A stretch of DNA of 21,912 nt from Tubiluchus corallicola (Eukaryota; Priapulida; Priapulimorpha; Priapulimorphida; Tubiluchidae): the NCBI GenBank assembly GCA_030141605.1, contig JAQGDQ010001896.1, positions 1-21,912 on the forward strand, given 5' to 3'. The position numbers and the translations under genes are program-made. Positions 11,939-20,588 of the stretch are shown here, one piece after another (position 1 is the stretch's first letter; each line of letters begins with the position of its first letter). The notes under the pieces are model-generated. The model did no database searches and had not been told where the DNA came from. It worked only from the letters and a program-made list of their open reading frames with translations.

Positions 11939-12246
11939 GGGATGGGATGGGGGGGGGGGGCTGCAGCACCCCAGATTCAGGCAAACACCCTTTCTCGGGC
12001 AATCACCAAATTTTTCGGGCATCGGCCAAATGATGAAAAAAAATTAAAATAATATTTTCCATAAAAGGAAATCTGGAAATTTCTTCATGCCGCCAAATGA
12101 AGTGCCCGAAATTCGGGCGTTTTTTATTATGGAGGGGGGTGGGGTGGGGTGAGTTCTGCCAGTTCTTTTTTGGGGTTAGCACTGTACTTTTCGGGCAAAA
12201 GTGGCTCAGCCCCTCACCTCCTGGGAAATCGGCCCGTACGGCTATG
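11939..12246. repeat. G-rich, CGGGC-bearing block (probable mobile-element fragment)
   Basis: It opens with GGGATGGGATGG and a run of twelve Gs (11949-11960), carries repeated TCGGGCA-type motifs (about 11995, 12015 and 12193) and the inverse GCCCGAA (12103), has a second G-rich run (about 12132-12152) and closes with GGCCCGTACGGCTATG. Composition and internal repeats differ sharply from both neighbours, suggesting an inserted element. No terminal repeats or target duplications were found. Open frames crossing it are continuations of frames from the adjoining satellite. Confidence 0.4.
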
Positions 12247-12274
12247 AATATTCTACTGTATTTCATCCCATGTC

Positions 12275-14792
12275 AAGAAAGTCCTGTAAGCGAGACTTTT
12301 CGTCAAAAAAGTCATGTAAGCGAGACATTTCGTCAAGAAAGTCATGTAAGCGAGACTTTTCGTCAAGAAAGTCATGTAAGCGAGACTTTTCCCCAAGAAA
12401 GTCATGTAAGTGAGACTTTTCCTCAAGAAAGTCATGTAAGCGAGACTTTTCCTCAAGAAAGTCCTGTAAGCGAGACTTTTCGTCAAGAAAGTCATGTAAG
12501 CGAGACTTTTCCCCAAGAAAGTCCTGTAAGCGAGACTTTTCCTCAAGAAAGTCATGTAAGCGAGACTTTTCCCCAAGAAAGTCCTGTAAGCGAGACTTTT
12601 CGTCAAGAAAGTCATGTAAGCGAGACTTTTCCTCAAGAAAGTCCTGTAAGCGAGACTTTTCGTCAAGAAAGTCATGTAAGCGAGACTTTTCGTCAAAAAA
12701 GTCATGTAAGAGAGACTTTTCGTCAAGAAAGTCCTGTAAGCGAGACTTCATCAAGAAAGTCATGTAAGTGAGACTTTTCCTCAAGAAAGTCATGTAAGGG
12801 AGACTTATTGTCAAGAAAGTCATGTAAGTGAGACTTTTCCTCAAGAAAGTCATGTAAGGGAGACTTTTCGTCAAGAAAGTCCTGTAAGCGAGACTTTTCG
12901 TCAAGAAAGTCACGTAAGCTAGACTTTTCGTCAAAAAAGTCATGTAAGCGAGACATTTCGTCAAGAAAGTCATGTAAGCGAGACTTTTCATCAAGAAAGT
13001 CATGTGAGACTTTTCGCGAAGAAAGTCATGTAAGCGAGACTTTTCGTCAAAAAAGTCATGTAAGCGATTCTTTTCGTCAAGAAAGTCATGTAAGGGAGAC
13101 TTTTCGTCAAGAAAGTCCTGTAAGCGAGACTTTTCGTCAAGAAAGTCATGTAAGCGAGACTTTTCGTCAAGAAAGTCATGTAAGCGAGACTTTTCGTCAA
13201 GAAAGTCATGTAAGCGAGACTTTTCCTCAAGAAAGTCCTGTAAGCGAGACTTTTCGTCAAAAAAGTCATGTAAGAGAGACTTTTCGTCAAGAAAGTCATG
13301 TAAGAGAGACTTTTCGTCAAGAAAGTCATGTAAGCGAGACTTTTCGTCAAAAAAGTCATGTAAGAGAGACTTCGTCACGAAAGTCCTGTAAGCGAGACTT
13401 CATCAAGAAAGTCATGTAAGTGAGACTTTTCCTCAAGAAAGTCATGTAAGGGAGACTTATTGTCAAGAAAATCAAGAAAGTCATGTAAGTGAGACTTTTC
13501 CTCAAGAAAGTCATGTAAGGGAGACTTATTGTCAAGAAAGTCATGTAAGTGAGACTTTTCCTCAAGAAAGTCATGTAAGGGAGACTTTTCGTCAAGAAAG
13601 TCCTGTAAGCGAGACTTTTCGTCAAGAAAGTCACGTAAGCTAGACTTTTCGTCAAAAAAGTCATGTAAGCGAGACATTTCGTCAAGAAAGTCATGTAAGC
13701 GAGACTTTTCATCAAGAAAGTCATGTAAGCGAGACTTTTCGCGAAGAAAGTCATGTAAGCGAGACTTTTCGTCAAAAAAGTCATGTAAGCGATTCTTTTC
13801 GTCAAGAAAGTCATGTAAGGGAGACTTTTCGTCAAGAAAGTCCTGTAAGCGAGACTTTTCGTCAAGAAAGTCATGTAAGCGAGACTTTTCGTCAAGAAAG
13901 TCATGTAAGCGAGACTTTTCGTCAAGAAAGTCATGTAAGCGAGACTTTTCGTCAAGAAAGTCATGTAAGCGAGACTTTTCGTCAAGAAAGTCATGTAAGC
14001 GAGACTTTTCCTCAAGAAAGTCCTGTAAGCGAGACTTTTCGTCAAAAAAGTCATGTAAGAGAGACTTTTCGTCAAGAAAGTCATGTAAGAGAGACTTTTC
14101 GTCAAGAAAGTCATGTAAGCGAGACTTTTCGTCAAAAAAGTCATGTAAGAGAGACTTCGTCACGAAAGTCCTGTAAGCGAGACTTCATCAAGAAAGTCAT
14201 GTAAGTGAGACTTTTCCTCAAGAAAGTCATGTAAGGGAGACTTATTGTCAAGAAAATCAAGAAAGTCATGTAAGTGAGACTTTTCCTCAAGAAAGTCATG
14301 TAAGGGAGACTTATTGTCAAGAAAGTCATGTAAGTGAGACTTTTCCTCAAGAAAGTCATGTAAGGGAGACTTTTCGTCAAGAAAGTCCTGTAAGCGAGAC
14401 TTTTCGTCAAGAAAGTCACGTAAGCTAGACTTTTCGTCAAAAAAGTCATGTAAGCGAGACATTTCGTCAAGAAAGTCATGTAAGCGAGACTTTTCATCAA
14501 GAAAGTCATGTAAGCGAGACTTTTCGCGAAGAAAGTCATGTAAGCGAGACTTTTCGTCAAAAAAGTCATGTAAGCGATTCTTTTCGTCAAGAAAGTCATG
14601 TAAGGGAGACTTTTCGTCAAGAAAGTCCTGTAAGCGAGACTTTTCGTCAAGAAAGTCATGTAAGCGAGACTTTTCGTCAAGAAAGTCATGTAAGCGAGAC
14701 TTTTCGTCAAGAAAGTCATGTAAGCGAGACTTTTCGTCAAGAAAGTCATGTAAGCGAGACTTTTCGTCAAGAAAGTCATGTAAGCGAGACTC
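12275..14792. repeat. 30-bp tandem satellite (about 84 copies) with higher-order repeats
   Basis: The unit is GTCAAGAAAGTCATGTAAGC followed by GAGACTTTTC. Each contains inverted arms AAAGTC and GACTTT around a 10-base loop. Variation lies mostly outside the arms: ATG/CTG, TAAGC/T/G/A and CGTC/CCTC/CCCC. Marker variants (TTCGTCACGA, AAAATCAAGAAAG, CACGTAAGCTAG, GCGATTC) recur at 785-bp spacing between 13371 and 14156, so the array contains large recent segmental duplications. A 652-bp version precedes them and a truncated third follows. Because the period is a multiple of three, both strands stay open for hundreds of codons; I do not consider these proteins. Confidence 0.97.
13378..14162. repeat. 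785-bp higher-order repeat unit in the 30-bp array
   Basis: Positions 13371 (TTCGTCACGA) and 14156 (same string) define a 785-bp period, and the intervening order of variant monomers is repeated after 14162 until the array ends at about 14792. A related but shorter block, about 652 bp, runs from 12726 to 13377. It lacks two standard monomers, a 67-bp piece around AAAATCAAGAAAG and 6 bases of another monomer. Confidence 0.85.
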
Positions 14793-15125
14793 TTTGTTTT
14801 TATACTGTGTTATTGTAGAAAAATATGCAGCTACGTATTACTATTAGACTATTACGAGATTTAACACAGTGACGAACAATAAATAACCAAATGTTATGAG
14901 ATATATAGAATAAACTGGGATGATCACTAGTAATTAAAACTCATTGATTAATAAGAATAAAGAAATTTTAATTAGGACAACATGTTAATGTCAACATAAT
15001 TATAAACCAGAATTCATGGAATTTTGATATCAAATTTGGGAGAAATAAAATGCCAAAAAGTGGGTATGCAATCGCACTGTATTTGAAAATGTCGAATTTA
15101 GTTAGCTATAAACAATTGAACTTTG
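14793..15125. other. AT-rich intergenic DNA
   Basis: No coding or structural feature that I can support. Confidence 0.55.
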
Positions 15126-15420
15126 AATACCGTGGTCTTGCGGTTTAAGGCGTCTGCAATGTAGGCAGAAGGTCCCTGGTTCAAATTCAGAAGGTCCCTT
15201 GTGCATCCTAACTTTTTTTACATTTCCTTTCTTGCAAGTTTGGTATCAAAATTTAGTAACACGGAGCTTTGTAACAAATCTAGGTCGAAGAAGTTCGAAT
15301 TTTCGAAGCATAAAGTTGCCCCATCGTTGTTTTGCAATGCGGCTGATGTTGCACCAAAATTTCAAAGTATTTGTACACTGCCACGGCAGTGACGTCATCA
15401 GCATCACGGGTCACTAGAGT
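15126..15420 (+). mobile_element. tRNA-like SINE head or tRNA pseudogene, with possible body
   Basis: A box-A-like TGGTCTTGCGG (15133-15143) and a box-B-like GGTTCAAATTC (15178-15188) are spaced as in a tRNA gene. Between them TCTGC/GCAGA form a 5-bp anticodon stem around the loop AATGTAG. The base at the U33 position is A and the acceptor arms do not pair, so it is not a working tRNA. CAGAAGGTCCCT occurs twice (15166-15177 and 15188-15199). The extent of the body up to about 15420 is a guess; no poly(A) tail or target duplication was identified. Confidence 0.5.
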
Positions 15421-15434
15421 CAGCAAAACAAATA

Positions 15435-15695
15435 CAGTAGGCGCCGCTTAATAGACTCACTTTGGGACCGAACGGAAGTAAATATGACATAAAACTAGGA
15501 CAGGCTCTTTGGGCACATACAAATATCTTATTCTAAGTAGGTGAAGAAAAAATATTGAGTCAATTATGCGGAGTTATTTGAGTCAATTACCCATAGTTTT
15601 TATGTATATTTGAATAGAATAGAATAGTTCCAGGCAGCTTTGAGTCAATTAAGCGATTGAGTCTATTAACCGTGGGTCTATTAAGTGGTCTACTG
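15435..15695. mobile_element. 261-bp MITE with TA target duplication (Tc1/mariner/pogo type)
   Basis: The left end is CAGTAGGCGCCGCTTAATAG (continuing AC). The right end, reverse-complemented, is CAGTAGACCACTTAATAGAC. Both ends are flanked by TA (15433-15434 and 15696-15697). The right half contains four or five imperfect reiterations of GAGTCAATTA/GTCTATTAA (about 15557, 15581, 15641, 15656 and 15672), as if the terminal motif had been multiplied. There is no transposase frame. The termini resemble pogo/Tigger-like families; the exact family is not determined. Confidence 0.8.
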
Positions 15696-15697
15696 TA

Positions 15698-16338
15698 CAT
15701 TATTTATGATGTACATTAAGAAATTGTATCTTATTATTACGTCAATTGGATTGTAACTTCATGAGGCTCGCGATCATTCTGTATGAGAGAAAACATTCCA
15801 TACAGCCACGTGATGAGCTTGGATAGATAACTGATTAGGTAGTTACATTTTACCTGATAGCTTAAGTTTAAAATTACATACTTACATAAAATGTTACACG
15901 TATTACATAAAATTACATATATTATTGGCACAACTTTCATTATTTTATGTAAGCAACGTGTTGTGGTATCGTGTTTGTATGTTCAACTTGCATTGCACGT
16001 GGGTTTTGCCTAATAAATGATCTAGCAATCGTGCACAATATCCACATTTGATAAGGGGAATAACTTCACAGCTATTTGAAAGCTTGTAAACTGTTTTCAT
16101 TATTTCGTTTTCAGATGGCAGCACCGTGCAGGTTCCAGATTGATGGACTAGATGCTTCTTTTCAGACCATAATTTTCACTGTTTTATTATCATTACTAAA
16201 GACTACACAGAAGAGACACATTGACTGGCAATGATGTATGACTCTGGTTAAAAAGCTATTAGGTTCTGTTTAGGTGCTGCAAAAAATGTTGCACACATTG
16301 GCACATAGGCTACCATAAGAGAACGCAGAACATCTAAG
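15698..16338. other. AT-rich intergenic DNA with one possible small exon
   Basis: Apart from the short frame at 16115-16234 described separately, I see no gene. ACATAAAATTACAT-type direct repeats occur near 15878-15920. Confidence 0.5.
16115..16234 (+). CDS. Possible small ORF or terminal exon of unknown function
   Basis: A 39-codon frame starts at ATG directly after a good acceptor-like tract (TATTTCGTTTTCAG, ending 16114) and ends at TGA. It begins MAAPCRFQIDGLDASF and continues with a hydrophobic middle (IIFTVLLSLL). I do not recognise the protein, and no partner exon was found upstream on the plus strand, so it may be chance. Confidence 0.15.
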   Translation: MAAPCRFQIDGLDASFQTIIFTVLLSLLKTTQKRHIDWQ

Positions 16339-16340
16339 TA

Positions 16341-17138
16341 CAGTCATACCTCTGTTGTCGAACGTCTCCGCACTCGTACAAATCGGTTTTCGACCAGAAA
16401 ATTCGAGCTGAAATTGTCTCCATACTCGACCAGAATTTCGGTACTCGACCAACCGCCAAACAGGTGATGAACAGATGTGCGGCGTGCCGAGTAGAGCCGA
16501 GCGTAACTGACCGCGCCCGAGTGTAGTCACGCACAACATTTGAATCTCCTAACATTGCTAACTGCTTTCTACGCTTATTTTTTCCGCTTTTTCATGCAGG
16601 AACAATTACGTTTTTCTTTCTAAGTAATTCTATTACAGTCATACCTCGGTTTTCGAACGTCTCCGTACTCATACAAATTGGTGTTCGACCAGAAAATTCG
16701 AGCTGAAATTGTCTCCATACTCGACTAGAATTTCGGTACTCGACCAACCGCCAAGAACGTGATGAATGCAGGTGCTGTGAGCCGAGCGTAATCGACCGCG
16801 CCCGAGAGTAGTCATACACGTGTTTCTGCTCTTGCTTACATATACCATCACACTGCTACCAACACATAAGGTTTTTTCATGCAGGAATAATTATGTTTTT
16901 CTTTCTAAGGAATTCTATTATGTTTTTCTTATCAATTATATCATATCTATTGTTTGAATAAACAGTTTTGCATTATTATATTTCGTTTTAGTAATACTTT
17001 ACAGTTCATTTGGTGCTTGAGAACGGATTATTTGCTTTTACATTATTTCTTATGGGAATAAATGATTCGGTTCTCAACCAAATCGGTTTTCAAACACTTT
17101 TTAAGAACGAATTATGGTCGAAAACAGAGGTACTACTA
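16341..17138. mobile_element. pogo/Tigger-like MITE with tandemly duplicated left part
   Basis: CAGTCATACCTCGGTTTTCG at 16636 and the right end at 17138 (reverse complement TAGTAGTACCTCTGTTTTCG) are imperfect inverted termini flanked by TA (16634-16635 and 17139-17140), a 503-bp element. A second left end, CAGTCATACCTCTGTTGTCG, lies at 16341 after TA. The 295 bp 16341-16635 align with 16636-16924, including TTCTTTCTAAG(T/G)AATTCTATTA at the end of both. The right terminus is present only once. This is either an internal duplication or an abutting truncated copy. The minus-strand open frames over it are similar to each other because of the duplication and are not considered genes. Confidence 0.72.
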
Positions 17139-17211
17139 TACAAGTATGTATTGCTAAGTATGGCTTCTCTGTTATGAAAATTACATAAGAAATAATAAAG
17201 TAACATTAAAA

Positions 17212-18366
17212 TTAATTGTCACTGTCTTCTGAAGTCTCTTCATCACTTAGTTCTGGCATCGGAAATCTAAGTATTGCTGCTATACCGGTCAGCTGTCCTA
17301 ACTGTTCTCCGGACACGTGCATGCTGGAGAAGATCCTAACATCTCCTCCGCTCTCTTTCACGTTCTCCACCAAACTCACGTACTTCTTCCTTTCCGCCAC
17401 GTTTTTGCAACGAAACAATTCGTCCGATATGAGTAGCGTTTCGACAGCTTGAGCGTCGTTGGCCATCGACACGTGCCTGTAACCGTAGAAAGCTCGACTG
17501 GGATCGTTCTGCAACATGGTGTAGAAGGATTCGAGCGCCCTGACTTCCCCGGCCGCTTTTGTGTCCGCGAGCCGTGCCGTAACTGCGGGATCTTGAAGGA
17601 CTTCTTTGAGCGAATGTTTGAAACCCGACGAAGCGTGAACTAGTACGAATTTCGATTTGTTCTCGATCAACGACTTGTAGTCCAGCTTCACGGCTAGGTT
17701 GCACATGTACTCGAAGAACTGATCTTTCACGAATCCGGGGCTAGCAATGAGCACGCATTTGACAATGTCAAAATTGAAATGTCTCTGTATGGCCTGAATG
17801 ATTTGGTCGAAGAACTTGTTCACGCCTTTGTCGTGTTGGTCACAATTGCCACGTCGTTTCCGAGGTATGTGCGTTTCAATCTTTGCTCTTACTAATGTCA
17901 TACTAGAAGTAACTAAACACACGTGGGCGATTCCTTCTTGCATCACGACGGCTCCCAGATCGGCATGCTGCGTGGGATCACACGCATTGTCTATTCTTTC
18001 TAGCGTTACGCTATCCCACAGATGTTTCCCCAGAGAAAATTTCCTATTTAGCTCCAAGTCAATGGTGTGATAAGCACCCATTTTGACGTATTCGTTTTCC
18101 TGAATATTCCTGCCTTTCACGCGTAGTAAACAGGCTTGCGTGTCGAAGTCTATGGCTTCTACGGCCAAAGTTAACATGGTGCGGACACGGCTGCTTGAAC
18201 TACTTCCAGTGGAGGACTCCGTCTGTACCTTTCGAAAAGTGGACGCCTTCAAACTGTCGCCCTCGCTGATAATGTTGTACGCGTGCCACATGTCCTCGGG
18301 TTCCTCGGGGATGAGCGTCACCGAACCTCTGGAGTCTTTGTCAATCTCTTTATGGATCAACTTCAT
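17212..18366 (-). CDS. PELO: Pelota (ribosome-rescue factor Dom34/PELO), intronless
   Basis: A single uninterrupted frame of 384 codons runs from ATG (18364-18366) to TAA, against 385 residues in human PELO. Pelota is an eRF1-like cytoplasmic factor that, with HBS1, binds the empty A site of stalled ribosomes and promotes subunit splitting in no-go and non-stop decay. Three domains are visible: N-terminal (about 1-130, with PEEPEDMWHAYN and KVQTESSTGS), central eRF1-like (about 136-268, with IPRKRRGN at 167-174 and ASPGF at 208-212) and C-terminal (about 271-371, with AFYGY, LLISDELFR, FSSMHVSGEQL and AILRFP), then an acidic Ser-rich tail. The central domain lacks the GGQ motif of eRF1, as is normal for pelota. 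Fourteen bases upstream ends another open exon on the same strand. No AATAAA on the minus strand was seen in the downstream flank to about 16640. It could be an original intronless gene or an intact retrocopy. Confidence 0.96.
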   Translation of the reverse strand: MKLIHKEIDKDSRGSVTLIPEEPEDMWHAYNIISEGDSLKASTFRKVQTESSTGSSSSSRVRTMLTLAVEAIDFDTQACLLRVKGRNIQENEYVKMGAYHTIDLELNRKFSLGKHLWDSVTLERIDNACDPTQHADLGAVVMQEGIAHVCLVTSSMTLVRAKIETHIPRKRRGNCDQHDKGVNKFFDQIIQAIQRHFNFDIVKCVLIASPGFVKDQFFEYMCNLAVKLDYKSLIENKSKFVLVHASSGFKHSLKEVLQDPAVTARLADTKAAGEVRALESFYTMLQNDPSRAFYGYRHVSMANDAQAVETLLISDELFRCKNVAERKKYVSLVENVKESGGDVRIFSSMHVSGEQLGQLTGIAAILRFPMPELSDEETSEDSDN

Positions 18367-18380
18367 TTTAACACGGAAAC

Positions 18381-18579
18381 CTAGCTGCTGTCTTCGGAAG
18401 AATCCGTACTTCGGCGATGCTTCCTTTTCTGCGACTTCTTCTTGTGTTCTCTCTTACGCTTTTTGGAATGACGACTCTTTCTTTTCTTGTGCAATTTCTT
18501 GTGCTTCGGATTTTGTTTAGAATGCTGGCCGTCGGATACGCGATCAGTATCCGTGTCATCAGATTCAGAACTTCGGTCT
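18381..18579 (-). CDS. Terminal coding exon of a Lys/Arg/Ser-rich (RS-like) protein
   Basis: Reading from an acceptor-like CGTTTTTGCAG (AG at 18581-18580), the minus strand stays open for 65 codons to a TAG at 18383-18381. It starts DRSSESDDTDTDRVSDG, continues through a Lys/Arg/His-rich segment (KHKKLHKKRK, SKKRKREHKKK, KRKHRR) and ends STDSSEDSS. Basic tails mixed with acidic Ser clusters are typical of nuclear RNA-processing proteins. The first base of the exon completes an Arg codon with the two leftover bases of the exon at 20728-20833, so the phases agree. The stop lies 14 bases before the pelota ATG and in a different frame. The protein is not identified. Confidence 0.65.
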
Positions 18580-18895
18580 CTGCAAAAACGTTAACGTTGA
18601 AAGTATTTATACAATTTTGATGTTAAATTTGCGCGACTGTTTTCTACAAAACGTGTGGGTTTTCTTTTGAAAAAGTGTGCTACAGAAATCAAAACTTATG
18701 ATAAATATTTTTATTTTACACGTGTTTTCTTGGTGCCAGTTTTCAAACTAACGTACAAATAAACATTAATTTGTGTATGCGTATTTGATACTGCAATAAC
18801 CAGCCAGTGACAACCAGCCAAAAACAGAGTGAAAACAGATAAGAGAGCAAAAACGGATCATGTACGCTGTTCTCATGTAAAACGACCCAAGTTAA

Positions 18896-19411
18896 GATTA
18901 AAGCAAAACCAGACCCAATCTTAAACTGTAGGTGAAAACAATCTACTCTTTAAAATATTGAACGGAAACATACTATTTTTTCAAAAATGATTCATGTGAA
19001 CGAATTATTACCACACAAGCACAATTTTGCATTCGCGCCACTAGTTCTTCGCTGTTACGTGCATTTTGCCATTTGTTAGTTAGACGGGCACCAGCACATG
19101 GATTTTGGAAAGCGTTGCACAAAAAAAAACAGGTGCTGCACCTCTCAGTTCAGACGTGTTAGTTTGTGACCAATTGCACATGTTCGACAGCTCATGTGTG
19201 AGTACAGCGGTAAATTTGAAATTTTCATTTTTATCTTAAAACTTGCTTAGTTTTAGTACAACACACTGAATATTTTACAGTAGCACTGAACTTCAATTTT
19301 AGCTTTCACCACGCTCGTGGAATATTTCGGGCTCGCTCGCCGTTAATTAATTTTTAATCTATTATTTAATTATCAGGAACTCTTTTGCAAAATTACTGGT
19401 GTTAAAATGTA
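18896..19411 (-). repeat. Interspersed repeat, copy B (inverted relative to copy A)
   Basis: The reverse complement matches 3799-4375 nearly end to end: the shared landmarks TTAACACCAGTAAT, ACGAGCGTG, TTTACCGCTGT, CACAAACTAACAC, CTGAACTGAGAGGT and GTTTTGCTTTAA occur in the same order. It lies downstream of a LINE ORF end on the same strand, so it may be that LINE's 3' UTR. Confidence 0.82.
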
Positions 19412-19456
19412 TACTTTATATATATATATTATATACTTTATATATATATATATAAT
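19409..19456. repeat. (TA)n microsatellite
   Basis: Two ACTTTATATATATATA-like runs separated by TTATATACTTTA sit at the junction between repeat copy B and the LINE 3' flank. Confidence 0.9.
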
Positions 19457-19663
19457 GATCTTTATTTGCCATTAAAATACATTAATAATCACTGATAAAA
19501 ACTTTACAGAGATGATCAATCAGTGTTAGTTAATAAAAACTTACACTGCTAAAGGCAAATGCGTCAGTGCAATCTAAACTACTGTGCAGTAATGGAAAGT
19601 AACGACGAATAAAATCAAACGTATTTACAACTATGCACAAAAAATGAAAAAAAAATGATTTAA

Positions 19664-19938
19664 TTAACATGGCCGTGGATATATGAATTCTGAATTAGTG
19701 TGTATGTTGTCGTACTGGTGTGATGGTATTTCATATCTGGTTAATATTAGTGATTTTAATTTTGTTTTAAATGCTGATAGGGACTTGATTTGTTTAACAT
19801 GTAATGGTAGAGAATTCCAAAGTAGAATTGCTTGTTTGATTACAGAGTTCGTTCCATAGTGGGTATTTGTCCTAATTTGTTTTAGATTGCATGTTCTGGA
19901 AGTTTTACCATACTTTGGGTAGTAAATGGAAAATCATC
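19664..19938 (-). pseudogene. LINE ORF2 C-terminal fragment
   Basis: The minus strand is open from a TGA near 19939 to a TAA at 19666-19664. It contains the hallmark end of LINE polyproteins: a THYGTNSV block, AILLWNSLPLHVK and SLSAFKTKLKSLIL. The LWNSLP and FK..LK motifs are shared by the C-termini of CR1/jockey/L2-type elements. A second open stretch without clear motifs lies at about 20031-20163 on the same strand, separated by stops. The fragment is in the same orientation as the surrounding genes. It differs in sequence from the LINE at 7914-8485. Confidence 0.75.
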
Positions 19939-20484
19939 CTGTCTTCCTCTGATGTTTCTTGCTGTCAAAGTTACTGTAGTTTTCCGTGTCAATGTTTCTC
20001 ATACGCATTTTTGAATCATAGCTGGGGATTATTTTCATGAAAACTAGAATTAATACGGATCAAGTTTAGTTTAGAACTTAGAAAATGACCGTTTAAAATC
20101 CTGATTCGTTCAAACTTATTATGTGAGATTTTACACTTTCGCTTTGGAGATGTGATAACATAAAAAAAATACACAATTTAAAAAACTAAGTTGATGAATT
20201 AACACCTCAGATATGAGAAGTCTTTATGCAAGTTTAAAAAAATGAAACCCGTTGTGTTTTGTTTCTCTTGGAAGGCTCGTAGAGAAAACCAGAAAACACG
20301 CCGTAAAATAAAACTACTTTATTTAGCGAGAATTCTACAACACAAAAGTATGAAGGAATGAGAAATGATTATACTAAACGTGAAAATCTGGAAAACGTTT
20401 AGGTATATCTGAAAAAGTAAGTATACAAGAGAATGTGTAAGTATAAATCCGTGTTAGATCTGTGTGCGATCCCGTGTCGGCAGC

Positions 20485-20491
20485 CTGCTTC
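20485..20491 (-). promoter_or_regulatory. TATA box of the solo LTR
   Basis: TATATAA on the minus strand, followed by AGGCG, lies about 20 bp downstream of the nearest heat-shock-like element. Initiation would be expected near 20455-20460. Confidence 0.6.
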
Positions 20492-20511
20492 GCCTTATAT
20501 AGCGCACAGTA

Positions 20512-20588
20512 GAAACTTCCAGAACAAATGTTCCAGAACAATCCAAGACGGTAAGGCGGTCATTCCGACGGAACATTCTACGATGTTC
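20512..20588 (-). promoter_or_regulatory. Heat-shock-element-like cluster in the LTR
   Basis: A perfect trimer GAAacTTCcaGAA occupies 20512-20524. A dimer TTCcaGAA is at 20531-20538, and GAAcaTTC plus an in-register TTC are at 20571-20578 and 20586-20588. HSF binds alternating nGAAn/nTTCn units, so heat or stress responsiveness is a reasonable inference, not shown. Confidence 0.5.

Noticed and set aside
12097-14779. Several frames of up to 371 codons on both strands of the 30-bp array
   Set aside because: Different frames are open at once because the monomer is 30 bp without stops. Variants are not biased to synonymous sites, and single-base and multi-base indels break each frame.
12275-14792. 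CRISPR-like array
   Set aside because: Units abut with no unique spacers, and the setting is a eukaryotic genome with spliced genes. It is a plain satellite.
15129-15200. Functional tRNA-Thr(TGT)
   Set aside because: The acceptor arms do not pair and the base at the U33 position is A, so it is better read as a SINE head or pseudogene.
16270-16851. Similar minus-strand frames (CVTTLGRG.../EYRNSGRVWRQFQLEF type)
   Set aside because: They resemble each other because they cover the duplicated left part of a pogo-like MITE. No known protein domain is visible.
17216-18620. Plus-strand and alternate minus-strand frames across pelota
   Set aside because: They are shadows of the pelota and RS-rich coding sequence in other frames, with no independent motifs.
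20485-20588. Promoter of a heat-shock protein gene
   Set aside because: The HSE-like motifs and TATA box first suggested one, but no HSP frame follows on the minus strand, and the terminal repeats and 5-bp duplication show it to be an LTR.
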